Shown here piece after piece: positions 15,382 to 24,019 of a DNA stretch of 32,562 bases (the stretch's first letter is position 1; every line of letters starts with the position of its first letter). The notes under the pieces were generated by a model. It saw only the letters and a list, made by a program, of their open reading frames with translations. It was not told the DNA's origin and did no database searches. The DNA comes from an uncultured Bacilli bacterium (GTDB lineage Bacteria > Bacillota_I > Bacilli_A > RF39 > UBA660). The stretch lies in assembly GCA_934096605.1 (NCBI GenBank), contig CAKOMI010000012.1, positions 2,501 to 35,062 of the forward strand, written 5' to 3'. Position numbers and translations under genes: made by a program.

Positions 15382-17142
15382 ATGGCGAAAGAAAAAGAAA
15401 AGAATAAAGATAAAAGCGCATTTTATTATTTAAAGGAAACTTATAAGTATGGTAAAGAAAAAAGAATATATTTATTCATGTTTATTTGGGGATGTATTAT
15501 TTATGCTCTTATAAATATTTTTTCACCCCTTTTAGGGGCCCAGCAAATTCTTAAGTTAACCAATAATTTACTTGATGAGTTATTCTTTGTAACACTTCTA
15601 TTATTTGGAATTGAAGTGTTGAGAAACACTGTTGTATTTGTTGAGAATTATTTTATTCAAAAGTATATTTTGTTTGTAAAAGAAAAACTTAGAAACGAAA
15701 TGATTAAAGAAACATTAAAGATTGACACTAAAACGCTTAATGCTAATTCAAGTGGATTATTTATTGAAAGAATTGGTAATGACGTTGAAAATATGGCAAG
15801 TATAATTATTAAGGTTATTGACTATGGAACTATTATACTTTCTTCTATTACAGTATTTGTTAGTATTTTCTTTTTAAACAAAGCAATATTTTTCTTGTAT
15901 TTGATATTTATTTTAACATTGTTTTTTTCACAGAAAAGAGCGGCTAATAAAGTACAAGAGAAAAGAAAGATTTATAATAAAAAGAAAGAGACGGCAAGTG
16001 GATTTGTAACTGAATTAGTAAGAGGGGCTAAAGATATTAAAATTTTGAATGCAGAAGAAAGTTTTGCTTTGAAAGCACATGATATTGCTCATGACATGGA
16101 TATGGCAAATTATACACGAGTTAGAGTATGGCGTAAGTATAGAATGTTTAATGGAGATATTAGAGATTTACTTGATTTTTGTATTTTAATGGTTGGTATA
16201 TTTTTTATTAAAAATGGTAGTTTATCTATTTCAATTTTGATTATCATTTTAAATTACCGAGGAACAATTATGTCAATATCTGGTAATATAGAGTATTTAT
16301 TTGAAGAAATTAAATCATTTTCTTTGGCTGCTCAAAGGGTATTTGATGTTTTAGATTCTAGTAAATTTCCAAAAGAGGTATTTGGTGAAAAACATATTTC
16401 TAAATTAGAAGGCAGCATTAAATTTCATAATGTTTCATTTAAGTATGATGATAGTGAAGATTATGTTTTAAAAGATATTAACTTAGAAATTAAACCTAAT
16501 GAAACGATTTCTTTTGTTGGTAAAAGTGGGTCTGGTAAGTCAACAATGTTTAACTTGATAAGTGCTTTATATTATCCAAGTGAAGGTGATATTTTATTAG
16601 ATGGAAATTCTATCTTTCAACTTGATAAGGATTCAATAAGAGGAAATTTATCAGTTATTAGTCAAAGTCCTTATATATTTAATATGAGTATTAAAGATAA
16701 TTTACAGATTATTAAAAAGGACGCTAGTGCAGGTGATATTATAGAGGCTTGTAAATTAGCTAGATTACATGACTACATTATGACTTTACCTAATGGGTAT
16801 GACACGGTTGTTGGTGAAGGTGGTGTTACTTTATCAGGGGGCCAAAAGCAAAGACTTGCAATAGCAAGAGCATTACTACTAAAAACTGAAATTATTTTAT
16901 TTGATGAAGCAACGAGTGCACTCGATAATGAGACCCAAGCAGAAATTCAAGAATCGATTAGAAATATGCAAGGTGAATATACAATTCTTATAATTGCGCA
17001 CAGGTTATCTACCGTTATCCATAGTGATCGTTTAGTATTAATTGATGATGGGAAAATTCTTGATATTGGAACCCATCAAGAACTTATTAAGAGAAACGAA
17101 TTTTATAAAAATTTGTATGAATTAGAACTTAAAGAAGAATAG
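15382..17142 (+). CDS. ABC exporter, fused TMD-NBD half-transporter (MsbA/BmrA type)
   Basis: A 586-aa half-transporter: six TM helices over about residues 30-325 and an ATPase domain over about 355-586 with Walker A GKSGSGKST, signature LSGGQKQR, Walker B IILFDEAT, D-loop SALD and H-loop IAHRLS. It should work as a homodimer exporting a lipid, drug or peptide; no C39 leader-peptidase domain is present. ATG 15382 is chosen because GGAG lies 5 nt upstream; the frame is open back to 15277 without a ribosome site. A TATAAT at 15354-15359 is a plausible -10. It is monocistronic and convergent with smpB. The substrate is unknown. Confidence 0.92.
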   Translation: MAKEKEKNKDKSAFYYLKETYKYGKEKRIYLFMFIWGCIIYALINIFSPLLGAQQILKLTNNLLDELFFVTLLLFGIEVLRNTVVFVENYFIQKYILFVKEKLRNEMIKETLKIDTKTLNANSSGLFIERIGNDVENMASIIIKVIDYGTIILSSITVFVSIFFLNKAIFFLYLIFILTLFFSQKRAANKVQEKRKIYNKKKETASGFVTELVRGAKDIKILNAEESFALKAHDIAHDMDMANYTRVRVWRKYRMFNGDIRDLLDFCILMVGIFFIKNGSLSISILIIILNYRGTIMSISGNIEYLFEEIKSFSLAAQRVFDVLDSSKFPKEVFGEKHISKLEGSIKFHNVSFKYDDSEDYVLKDINLEIKPNETISFVGKSGSGKSTMFNLISALYYPSEGDILLDGNSIFQLDKDSIRGNLSVISQSPYIFNMSIKDNLQIIKKDASAGDIIEACKLARLHDYIMTLPNGYDTVVGEGGVTLSGGQKQRLAIARALLLKTEIILFDEATSALDNETQAEIQESIRNMQGEYTILIIAHRLSTVIHSDRLVLIDDGKILDIGTHQELIKRNEFYKNLYELELKEE

Positions 17143-17146
17143 AAAA

Positions 17147-17193
17147 AGACTTAGTAGAGATATTTGTTTTCTCTTTCTAAGTCTCTTTTTTTT
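17147..17193 (+). terminator. terminator of the ABC exporter, overlapping the smpB 3' end
   Basis: The arms AGACTTAG and CTAAGTCT, extended by AGAGA and TCTCT, form a long stem followed by nine T residues on the plus strand. The whole hairpin lies inside the last codons of the convergent smpB gene. Confidence 0.8.
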
Positions 17194-17579
17194 ATACTTT
17201 CTCTTTTATCGTATAATTTTTTACCTTTACAAACACCAATTAGTAATTTAGCATAGTTTTTACTAAAAAATATTTTTAAAGGGATGATACTTATTCCATC
17301 TTGTTCTTTCATTTCTTTTAACTTTCTAATTTCTTTTTTATGAAGAAGAAGTCGTCTTGTTCTTCTTTCATCGTGATTGAAGATATTACCTTCTTCATAT
17401 TTAGCAATGTAAATATTTAGAGCATAGGCTTCATTATTTTTAAATGTAACGAAAGAGTCATTTAAATTAGCAGACCCATTTCTGATACTTTTTATTTCTG
17501 TTCCTTTTAATTCAATACCGGCTGTATATTCTTTTAAAACGGTGTAATCAAAGTAAGCTTTTTTATTTTTTATTTCCAT
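17151..17579 (-). CDS. smpB: SsrA-binding protein SmpB
   Basis: A 142-aa partner of tmRNA in trans-translation, which rescues stalled ribosomes. Family landmarks: NKKAYFDYTVLKEYTAGIEL, GTEIKSIRNGSANL, YIAKYEEGNIFNHDERRTR, RLLLHKKEI, and the basic C-terminal tail KGKKLYDKRESIKKRDLERE. Length is normal. It starts inside the 3' end of rnr (17-nt overlap), so the two genes are coupled, a common arrangement in Bacillota. No tmRNA gene follows in this window. Confidence 0.97.
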   Translation of the reverse strand: MEIKNKKAYFDYTVLKEYTAGIELKGTEIKSIRNGSANLNDSFVTFKNNEAYALNIYIAKYEEGNIFNHDERRTRRLLLHKKEIRKLKEMKEQDGISIIPLKIFFSKNYAKLLIGVCKGKKLYDKRESIKKRDLERENKYLY

Positions 17580-19680
17580 CTTGTGGTTCCTTATCTATGA
17601 CTGCAAAGTCAATCATGCTTGTATTTTTATTAGCACTTATACATTTAACACGAACTGAATCACCTATACGGTATGTTTTTTTAGTTGATTTACCAATTAG
17701 AGAAAGAAGCTCTGGAACATAGTTATAATAATCCCCTTTTAGGGTATTTACGTGAACTAAGCCTTCAATTAGATTAGGTAGTTCAACATAAAAGCCATAT
17801 GAGGTAACTGTGTCAATAATACCATCGTAAATCTCACCAACATGACTTTCCATGTATTCAGCCATTTTCATATCTAAAACGTCTCGTTCAGCATTTTGGG
17901 CCGCGACTTCTCTTTCACTAGAATGTTCCGCAACTAAAATTAAATTAGAATTTAGGTAGTCAATGGTATGCATAGAAAAGTCTTTTTCAACTAAATATTT
18001 TTTTAACAAACGATGAACAGTTAAATCGGGGTATCTTCTAATAGGACTTGTAAAGTGGGTATAGGCTTTAGAAGCAAGACCAAAGTGGCCTATGTTTTCT
18101 TTAGAATACTCGGCTTTACGCATACTTCTTAGAAGCATAGAAGATAAAATACTAAATTCTGGTTTATCATTTAATTCTTTTAAAATACGTTGCATAGTAA
18201 TGGGTGTTAAATCATAAACTTTGGTTTGTAACTGGTAACCTAAGGCTTTTAAAAGGTTAGTGAAATCTTCAATTTTTTCAGAATTTGGTTTACCATGAAC
18301 ACGATAGATAAAAGGTAAATCCATATTGTATATATGACTTGCTACTGCTTCGTTAGCCGCGATCATAAAGTCTTCAATCATTTTTTCACCATCTTCACGT
18401 TCAACACGGACTATGTCAATCGCACGACCATTTTCATCTTGAATAACTTCTGGTTCATCTAAGTCAAAATCTATATAGCCACGACTCATTTTTTCTTTTC
18501 TTAGAATATGGGCTAGTTCATTCATTTTTAAAAGTGTTTCTTTAAATGGCTCATAATCTTTGGCTACAATATCACGCATTAAAATATCATTAACTTTTTC
18601 ATATGTCATTTTTTTAGAACTTTTAATGTAAGACTCAAATATATCATAGTCTATTACTTTACCTTTAGGGTTAATAGTCATTACACAACTCATAGTAAGA
18701 CGAATTTCCCCTTCGTTTAAAGAACAGATACCATTTGATAGTTGATGAGGTAGCATTGGTATAACTGTATTAGCAAGGTAATTAGATGTTCCTCTTTGGA
18801 AAGCAGCATCACCTAGGGCAGTATTTGGTAGTACATAGTTAGAAACGTCAGCAATATGAACACCTAAGACATAGTTTTCATTAGCCATTGTTAAACTAAT
18901 AGCATCATCGATATCTTTAGTGTGAGACCCATCAATAGTAAAAATCATTTCATTAGTTAAGTCTTTACGATTTAGTAAATCAGCTTTTGATACAGTACTA
19001 GGAATGTCTTCTAGTTCTTTTTCAACCTCTTTACCAAATTCAGGCTCTATCTCATATTTATAAGCTATACTTAGAATATCCATGCCTGGGTCGTCCTTAT
19101 GACCAAGAATCTTAATAACATCTGCCATATATTTTTTGTTGCTTATTTTTTTAGTTAAGTGAATTAATACTTTATGACCTGCGACTACATTTTTTAAAGT
19201 GTCTTTATTTAGTTTTATTTCTAAATCTAATTTATCATCATCTAACTTGATATTTAATCCTTTTTTGGTTTCTATTATTTCACCTACTAAATCATGTAAA
19301 TCTCTTTTGATGATTTTTAGAACTTGGCCTTCTGGTTTCAAACCTTTTTTTAAAACCTCAGCTAAAACAATATCACCTTCTATGGCACCATGTGTTAAAG
19401 ATTCATTAATATATAAGTCATCTTCTTTTTGAAGAACAACAAAACCAAAGCCTTTTTTATTAGCTTGATATTTACCTATTTTTAAACTAGGACAATTTTT
19501 TAGTAAAATGTATTTATCTTTTTTAGTACGATAGACTAAATATTCATTTTCTAATTCAGTTAAAGTATCACTTAACTCTTTTAATTCTTCACTAGTTTTT
19601 AGACCTAATAAATCATTAATAGCAATGATATCTTTAGCTTCATATAAATTATTTAGTGTTTCTAAGACTTTTTCTTTCAT
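17563..19680 (-). CDS. rnr: ribonuclease R
   Basis: A 705-aa 3'-to-5' exoribonuclease of the RNase II/RNB family. N-terminal winged-helix and cold-shock/OB domains lie at about 1-200 (KKGFGFVVLQ). The RNB catalytic domain at about 245-575 carries the metal-binding motif DGSHTKDIDDAIS, and a C-terminal S1 domain at about 620-700 has GIIDTVTSYGFYVEL. ATG 19680 is preferred: GGGTGAT sits about 4 nt before it, while an in-frame GTG at 19689 lies inside that site. It is the first gene of the rnr-smpB pair, downstream of secG and its terminator. It degrades structured RNA and works with the tmRNA/SmpB system. Confidence 0.96.
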   Translation of the reverse strand: MKEKVLETLNNLYEAKDIIAINDLLGLKTSEELKELSDTLTELENEYLVYRTKKDKYILLKNCPSLKIGKYQANKKGFGFVVLQKEDDLYINESLTHGAIEGDIVLAEVLKKGLKPEGQVLKIIKRDLHDLVGEIIETKKGLNIKLDDDKLDLEIKLNKDTLKNVVAGHKVLIHLTKKISNKKYMADVIKILGHKDDPGMDILSIAYKYEIEPEFGKEVEKELEDIPSTVSKADLLNRKDLTNEMIFTIDGSHTKDIDDAISLTMANENYVLGVHIADVSNYVLPNTALGDAAFQRGTSNYLANTVIPMLPHQLSNGICSLNEGEIRLTMSCVMTINPKGKVIDYDIFESYIKSSKKMTYEKVNDILMRDIVAKDYEPFKETLLKMNELAHILRKEKMSRGYIDFDLDEPEVIQDENGRAIDIVRVEREDGEKMIEDFMIAANEAVASHIYNMDLPFIYRVHGKPNSEKIEDFTNLLKALGYQLQTKVYDLTPITMQRILKELNDKPEFSILSSMLLRSMRKAEYSKENIGHFGLASKAYTHFTSPIRRYPDLTVHRLLKKYLVEKDFSMHTIDYLNSNLILVAEHSSEREVAAQNAERDVLDMKMAEYMESHVGEIYDGIIDTVTSYGFYVELPNLIEGLVHVNTLKGDYYNYVPELLSLIGKSTKKTYRIGDSVRVKCISANKNTSMIDFAVIDKEPQDGNKK

Positions 19681-19756
19681 TAATATCACCCATTCTTTAG
19701 TTTATTATAAACAAAATTATTTTTTTTAACAAGTAAAGTGTATATTTCTTTACAAA

Positions 19757-19783
19757 ATAAAAAGCAGGTACTCCCTACTTTAA
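19757..19783 (-). terminator. terminator after secG
   Basis: AAAGTAGG-GAGTA-CCTGCTTT followed by TTATTTT on the minus strand, overlapping the last secG codons. It separates secG from rnr-smpB. Confidence 0.65.
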
Positions 19784-19993
19784 GAATAAGATTAATGATA
19801 CTATAAAGAAGATTAATCCTAAAAGAGCCGTTAAACGGGTTATTAATAATTCTAAGCCTCTTTCTTTTACAACACCAAAAAGACGATCGTTACTAGCATT
19901 TATTATTTGTCCTGCATCACTGGCTTTATTGCTTTGTAAAAGAACAAGAACAATTATAAGTATAGACACGATTAAAAGTATAGTTTCTAACAT
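19775..19993 (-). CDS. secG: preprotein translocase subunit SecG
   Basis: A 72-aa protein with two TM helices (about 3-20 and 50-71) joined by the conserved SecG loop: VLLQSNKASDAGQIINAS, then RLFGVVKERG. It is the non-essential partner of SecYE that helps move preproteins across the membrane. GGAGGAAAAATT precedes ATG 19993. The order secG-rnr-smpB is classic for Bacillota. Confidence 0.96.
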   Translation of the reverse strand: MLETILLIVSILIIVLVLLQSNKASDAGQIINASNDRLFGVVKERGLELLITRLTALLGLIFFIVSLILFLK

Positions 19994-20058
19994 AATTTTT
20001 CCTCCATAACTATTTCATACTATCATATTTTTTTAAGATATTCAATATATCCCTTTAT

Positions 20059-20634
20059 TTATCCTTGATATTCGTTAATAATTTTGTATATTTCTTCTCT
20101 TCCTTTTTTGGTAGTGGCTGAGAAATGAATGAAATCTTCAATTTTTAATGTTTCTTTTATTAGTTTATCTTGTTTAGCTCTTTTAGAGGCACCTACTTTA
20201 TCATACTTAGTGGCTACAATGGTTATTTTAATATTATAGTAGCTTAGGAAATTGTACATAAGAACGTCATCTTCTGTTGGTTTATGGCGATAGTCAATTA
20301 GCATAAATACATGTGATAGGGTTTCTCTTTTTTTTAGATATTCTTCGATCATTAAACCAATTTTTTTATCATTTTCTTTGGAAAGTTTGGAATAGCCATA
20401 GCCAGGAACATCAACTAAAAAGAAACTATTATTTACTAAATAGAAATTTAGTGTTTGAGTTTTACCTGGTTTACTAGAAGTTCTAGCAAAGTTTTTGCGG
20501 CATATTAAAGCATTAATAAAACTTGATTTACCAACGTTACTACGGCCAACTAATAAGAATTCAGGTATTTCTTCTATAGGATACTGACTTTGACGGACAG
20601 CAATACTTTTTAATTCTACATTATCAATTTTCAT
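20059..20634 (-). CDS. engB: ribosome-biogenesis GTPase EngB/YsxC
   Basis: A 191-aa single-domain GTPase needed for assembly of the large ribosomal subunit. All G motifs are present: G1 GRSNVGKSS, G2 region SSKPGKTQT, G3 DVPGYG, G4 TKYDK and G5 SATTKKG. ATG 20634 has AGGTGAT 4 nt upstream; another in-frame ATG at 20652 would sit at the transcription start of the promoter at 20653-20681. The length fits the family. It is monocistronic. Confidence 0.96.
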   Translation of the reverse strand: MKIDNVELKSIAVRQSQYPIEEIPEFLLVGRSNVGKSSFINALICRKNFARTSSKPGKTQTLNFYLVNNSFFLVDVPGYGYSKLSKENDKKIGLMIEEYLKKRETLSHVFMLIDYRHKPTEDDVLMYNFLSYYNIKITIVATKYDKVGASKRAKQDKLIKETLKIEDFIHFSATTKKGREEIYKIINEYQG

Positions 20635-20652
20635 TTTATCACCTGTGCCCAT

Positions 20653-20681
20653 ATTATAAAGGATTTTTAAAAGTTTTGCAA
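20653..20681 (-). promoter_or_regulatory. engB promoter
   Basis: -35 TTGCAA (20676-20681), 17-nt spacer, -10 TATAAT (20653-20658) on the minus strand. The leader would be only about a dozen nt, which supports the ATG 20634 start. Confidence 0.75.
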
Positions 20682-20709
20682 ATTTTGCAACTTTAGTTAT
20701 TTATTATTA

Positions 20710-21441
20710 TCAATTTATTCTTTTCAAACTATCAAATATATACTTGTCGTTTTGTTTGTGAAAAGTATAAATATATGTACTAGCATTATCTAAGTAATTA
20801 TCAATTTCTATATTATAGTTATCAGAAGATGATTTTTCGATATAATCTAGTAAATTTTTTTGATCATAATTACTATAAATGTATATTTTACTAGAATAAT
20901 CGTCCCAATCATCATATATGTAAATAGATTTCTCAGTAATTTGAATTATATCATTCATTTCAACTGCATCTACAATCTTGCGCTTAAAAGATTCAAATTG
21001 ATTTCCACCACAGCCAGATAATAATTTGTATTGTTCTGTATCTTTGTCATAACTATATCCACAACCAAAGTCATTTAATATATATACATCTTGATGAGAA
21101 AAAGTCACATTGTAGCCTAAAGCAGAATGGATACTTTTTTCAACGCTTGTTTTCGGTATTATCAATTTATCATTATTTGGATGTTCCTTTAGATAACTAG
21201 TAATACCAATATTTAAAATATATTTATCAGTTAAGCCAGAATTTTCATATAACTCTTTTAAAACATTAGCGTCATTACTTGGGTTTATTAAATTATATAA
21301 ATCTTGAACAATAGAAGAATTTATATCTAAGTGACTAGAGACATTATGTTCTTTTAGAGAATTATCTTGTATGAAAATGTATATAATAATTCCTGAAAAT
21401 ATAATAACTAAACTTATAAATATCCAAATTATTTTCTTCAT
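20710..21441 (-). CDS. membrane-anchored extracytoplasmic protein of unknown function
   Basis: A 243-aa protein with an N-terminal signal anchor (about 4-25) and an extracellular domain. Residues 40-115 are helical (SSIVQDLYNLI, LKELYENSGLTDKYILNIGI), followed by a segment with two Cys that may form a disulfide (FGCGYSYDKDTEQYKLLSGC), then a beta-rich part with DDWDDYSSKIYIYS. I do not recognise the family. The Shine-Dalgarno GAGAGGAGA precedes ATG 21441, only 24 nt after the C39-like peptidase gene, so the two are probably one operon. Confidence 0.75.
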   Translation of the reverse strand: MKKIIWIFISLVIIFSGIIIYIFIQDNSLKEHNVSSHLDINSSIVQDLYNLINPSNDANVLKELYENSGLTDKYILNIGITSYLKEHPNNDKLIIPKTSVEKSIHSALGYNVTFSHQDVYILNDFGCGYSYDKDTEQYKLLSGCGGNQFESFKRKIVDAVEMNDIIQITEKSIYIYDDWDDYSSKIYIYSNYDQKNLLDYIEKSSSDNYNIEIDNYLDNASTYIYTFHKQNDKYIFDSLKRIN

Positions 21442-21465
21442 AGTTTTCTCCTCTCTAAATTTATT

Positions 21466-22812
21466 TTATTTGGAATAGTATATGGCTCTTTTCCCAAACA
21501 GATTATACATTTTTTCAAACTGTACTCTATTATAAGTTTCTATTTTGCCAGTGTAAGAATCAGAAACATAAATCACATTACTATTATATCCAACTATAAC
21601 AACACTATGTAAATCACAAATCCATTGAATTTTTGCACCAGTTTCTTTATAAATCCATGAAGTACAAACTTTTGTGTCTCTTAAATTAATGGATACCCAT
21701 ACTTGCACAGGAATACTTTTTTTCACCAATTCTAAAACATTATTTAAGGAGTTACCCGTATAGTCTACTATTCCAGCTTTATAATAGTTTGCCACATCAA
21801 TAATTGGTTTTTGATATACTCCGTATCCGTGAATATCTCTAGGATCGCCTACAAATTCAATTTCTGGATTCCCACCAAAAAGAGTACCATTTACTAGATA
21901 AGGCTTATCACCTTTTTTTAATCTATCAATAATATCATCAGGAGTAACATTTATATTATAAAATCGTAATAAATTATATAGCGCTATACTTTCACACCCG
22001 TTTGGGTATTTTGGATATTGGGCATATGTTGGGAATTTATTAAGCAAATAAGTTATATCTTTTTCTTTTACAGTGATTTCTCTAACTTGCGTTGTTTTAT
22101 TTCCTAGGGGATCATTTGAATAATAATAAATTTTATATTTTCCTGATTTTGAATAATTAACTTTCGAATCATCTATATCAAAGGTCATTTCACCAAATCT
22201 TTCATCATGAGATGATACTCCCTCTTTTAAATTTATACTATCACCAATTTCCAAAATTATGGGTGTAAGTCCTGAAATTATAGGACCATCTTTGTCTTCT
22301 TTAATTGTAAGTTTTGCAGTTTTACTTGACTCCCACCCAAATTCATCAACAACCACAATATTTATATCATGTTCACCAACTGTTTTATCACAAGATATAT
22401 CTTTTATAGTATAGTTAGAATACTCATTAATTTTGGTAATAAAGTCACTGGACTTGGGAATTTCTTCATCTATATATATACTAAGATTTTGAACCTCGAA
22501 TTCAGGTGCTTTTAAATCTTTAATAATTAACTTACTCACAAATTTTTCATTATCAATGATTATATTTATATTATACTCGCCAAGTGTTTTGAAAAAAGAT
22601 AAATCCGTATCAGTGTAAGCAGATGGATTATAATTATATAAAAAATTATCGATTGTTACTTCACTTCCAACATCTATAATAAGTTCTTTTTTTATGTTTT
22701 TAGATAGGTTATACCTTTTTATTATTTTTAGACTTACTGGAATCATTATTATAGCTAAAAACACCGATACCAATAGTATGATTTTTTTTCTTTTTCGTTT
22801 CAAGGAAATCAC
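21466..22812 (-). CDS. cell-surface C39-like cysteine peptidase with Ig-like domains
   Basis: A 448-aa protein: signal anchor at about 11-32, two or three Ig-like/DUF5011-type beta domains (about 42-100, 100-172, 175-248), then a C39-like papain-fold domain (about 255-448). The catalytic triad is readable: Cys273 in YPNGCESIALYNLL, His402 in CDLHSVVIVGY and Asp418 in VSDSY. This is the YvpB/Peptidase_C39_2 type, anchored outside, not the leader-cleaving domain fused to bacteriocin ABC transporters. The substrate is unknown. The promoter lies at 22836-22864. It is the first gene of a pair with the unknown protein ending at 20710. Confidence 0.85.
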   Translation of the reverse strand: MISLKRKRKKIILLVSVFLAIIMIPVSLKIIKRYNLSKNIKKELIIDVGSEVTIDNFLYNYNPSAYTDTDLSFFKTLGEYNINIIIDNEKFVSKLIIKDLKAPEFEVQNLSIYIDEEIPKSSDFITKINEYSNYTIKDISCDKTVGEHDINIVVVDEFGWESSKTAKLTIKEDKDGPIISGLTPIILEIGDSINLKEGVSSHDERFGEMTFDIDDSKVNYSKSGKYKIYYYSNDPLGNKTTQVREITVKEKDITYLLNKFPTYAQYPKYPNGCESIALYNLLRFYNINVTPDDIIDRLKKGDKPYLVNGTLFGGNPEIEFVGDPRDIHGYGVYQKPIIDVANYYKAGIVDYTGNSLNNVLELVKKSIPVQVWVSINLRDTKVCTSWIYKETGAKIQWICDLHSVVIVGYNSNVIYVSDSYTGKIETYNRVQFEKMYNLFGKRAIYYSK

Positions 22813-22835
22813 CCTATCTTTCTTTTATATTATAT

Positions 22836-22864
22836 AATATAAAGTATTAATTTAAAAGACACAA
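22836..22864 (-). promoter_or_regulatory. promoter of the C39-like peptidase gene
   Basis: -35 TTGTGT (22859-22864), 17-nt spacer and -10 TATATT (22836-22841) on the minus strand. Confidence 0.55.
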
Positions 22865-22899
22865 TGTTGATTGATTTATGTGTATTTTTTTAGAAACAA

Positions 22900-22908
22900 T
22901 GCTATAAT
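22900..22908 (+). promoter_or_regulatory. extended -10 promoter of the deoxyribosyltransferase-like gene
   Basis: TGCTATAAT on the plus strand. Transcription would start near 22915, leaving only about ten nt before the GTG start. Confidence 0.6.
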
Positions 22909-22924
22909 TGTGGTGGTGATTAAA

Positions 22925-23329
22925 GTGAAAATATTTATTATTTGCAGTAAGGCTTTTTATGGTAAGATACCACCTATAAAAGATGAATTAGAAAAAATGG
23001 GACATGTTATAACTTTACCTAATTGTTATCTTCATCCAGAGACAGAATCAAAGTATCGTGGAACAGAAAAACATGCAGATTGGAAATCTGGAATGATTAA
23101 ACATAGTGAAGATGTTATGCATAATATCGATGCTGTTTTAGTTCTTAACTATGAAAAAAATGGTGTTGATAACTATATTGGTGGAGCTACTTTCTTGGAA
23201 ATGTATGATGCTTTTAGACTTGGCAAAAAAATTTATATGCTAAATGATATTCCAAAGGGATTATTAGAAGACGAAATCATTGGCTTTAAGCCAGTTATTA
23301 TACATGGCGATTTAAGTAAGATAAAATAA
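22925..23329 (+). CDS. nucleoside 2-deoxyribosyltransferase-like protein
   Basis: A 134-aa cytosolic protein with the Rossmann-like fold of the nucleoside 2-deoxyribosyltransferase/DUF4406-like group: strand KIFIICSKAF, helix IKDELEKMGHVITLPN, then IDAVLVLNYE and the family-typical GGATFLEMYDAFRLGKKIYM. These proteins handle nucleosides or nucleotide sugars; most members of this small branch are uncharacterised. The GTG start at 22925 is chosen because GGTGGTGAT stands 4 nt upstream and the promoter leaves no room for an earlier start, although the frame is open to 22871. Confidence 0.72.
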   Translation: MKIFIICSKAFYGKIPPIKDELEKMGHVITLPNCYLHPETESKYRGTEKHADWKSGMIKHSEDVMHNIDAVLVLNYEKNGVDNYIGGATFLEMYDAFRLGKKIYMLNDIPKGLLEDEIIGFKPVIIHGDLSKIK

Positions 23330-23333
23330 ATGT

Positions 23334-23361
23334 GACTATAACTTTGGTTTATAGTTTTTTT
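23334..23361 (+). terminator. terminator of the deoxyribosyltransferase-like gene
   Basis: ACTATAA and TTATAGT (7 bp) with TTTTTT after it on the plus strand. Confidence 0.7.
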
Positions 23362-23448
23362 GTGGTTCTTTATTATCTAATAATGCACAAATTTTTCCAA
23401 AATTAACATGGCATATTATTGTTAAACGCATCTTACTTAACTCTTGCT

Positions 23449-23476
23449 TAAAAAAAGAAGATTTTTGGTCTTCTTA
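23449..23476 (-). terminator. terminator of the 2H phosphoesterase gene
   Basis: AAGAAGA-CCAAAAA-TCTTCTT followed by T residues on the minus strand. Together with the plus-strand hairpin it fills most of the convergent gap 23330-23503, where I see nothing else. Confidence 0.7.
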
Positions 23477-23503
23477 TATATTTTTGAATTAAAAATATTT
23501 TAA

Positions 23504-24007
23504 TTACTTTAGTTTAATTTCATCTATAACAATAGATTCGTTATTAATACCTATCTTTTCAATGACAACAGTATCAACATCGCATTCAAATTCATCCTGC
23601 ATGTCATTAAGCATTTTTATTTTTTCATCACTACAATTAAATGTTTGCCCAATAGTTATATGTGGAATGAACTCTAATTTACTCAAATAATCTTTAAAAT
23701 ACTTATTATATAAATCGTCATGCAACTTGATAATATTATCTTCTCCTACTATACACTTTAAAAAGATGTAATTATCATTAGAATATGCAACACCTTTAAA
23801 TTTAACATGAAATTTTTGCTTTTTTAAAAAATATTTTCTAATCTTTTTAACTAACTCTTCATCACTAATGTCATTGATAAAAGGAAATACTAGAGTTATA
23901 TGTGGTTCTATGACATCATACAATTCATCACAATCTTTACGAATATTATTTATAATATCTATATTATCAAATTTTGGAATCAACAATATATCTCTATAAT
24001 ATTGCAT
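23504..24007 (-). CDS. 2H phosphoesterase superfamily protein (2'-5' RNA ligase-like)
   Basis: A 167-aa protein with the two HxT motifs that define the 2H superfamily: HITLVFPF at about residue 36 and HITIGQTF at about 120. Enzymes of this group open cyclic or 2'-5' phosphodiester bonds in RNA or small nucleotides. The size and motif spacing fit the LigT/YjcG-like branch. The specific substrate cannot be told. It follows the DUF308 gene by 12 nt, and its own ribosome site is weak (AGGTAG), so coupling is likely. Confidence 0.85.
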   Translation of the reverse strand: MQYYRDILLIPKFDNIDIINNIRKDCDELYDVIEPHITLVFPFINDISDEELVKKIRKYFLKKQKFHVKFKGVAYSNDNYIFLKCIVGEDNIIKLHDDLYNKYFKDYLSKLEFIPHITIGQTFNCSDEKIKMLNDMQDEFECDVDTVVIEKIGINNESIVIDEIKLK

Positions 24008-24019
24008 ATTTACTTCTAC

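Noticed and set aside
17143..17200. tmRNA gene next to smpB
   Set aside because: smpB is followed directly by a convergent terminator and the ABC exporter; no tRNA-like ends or tag frame are visible.
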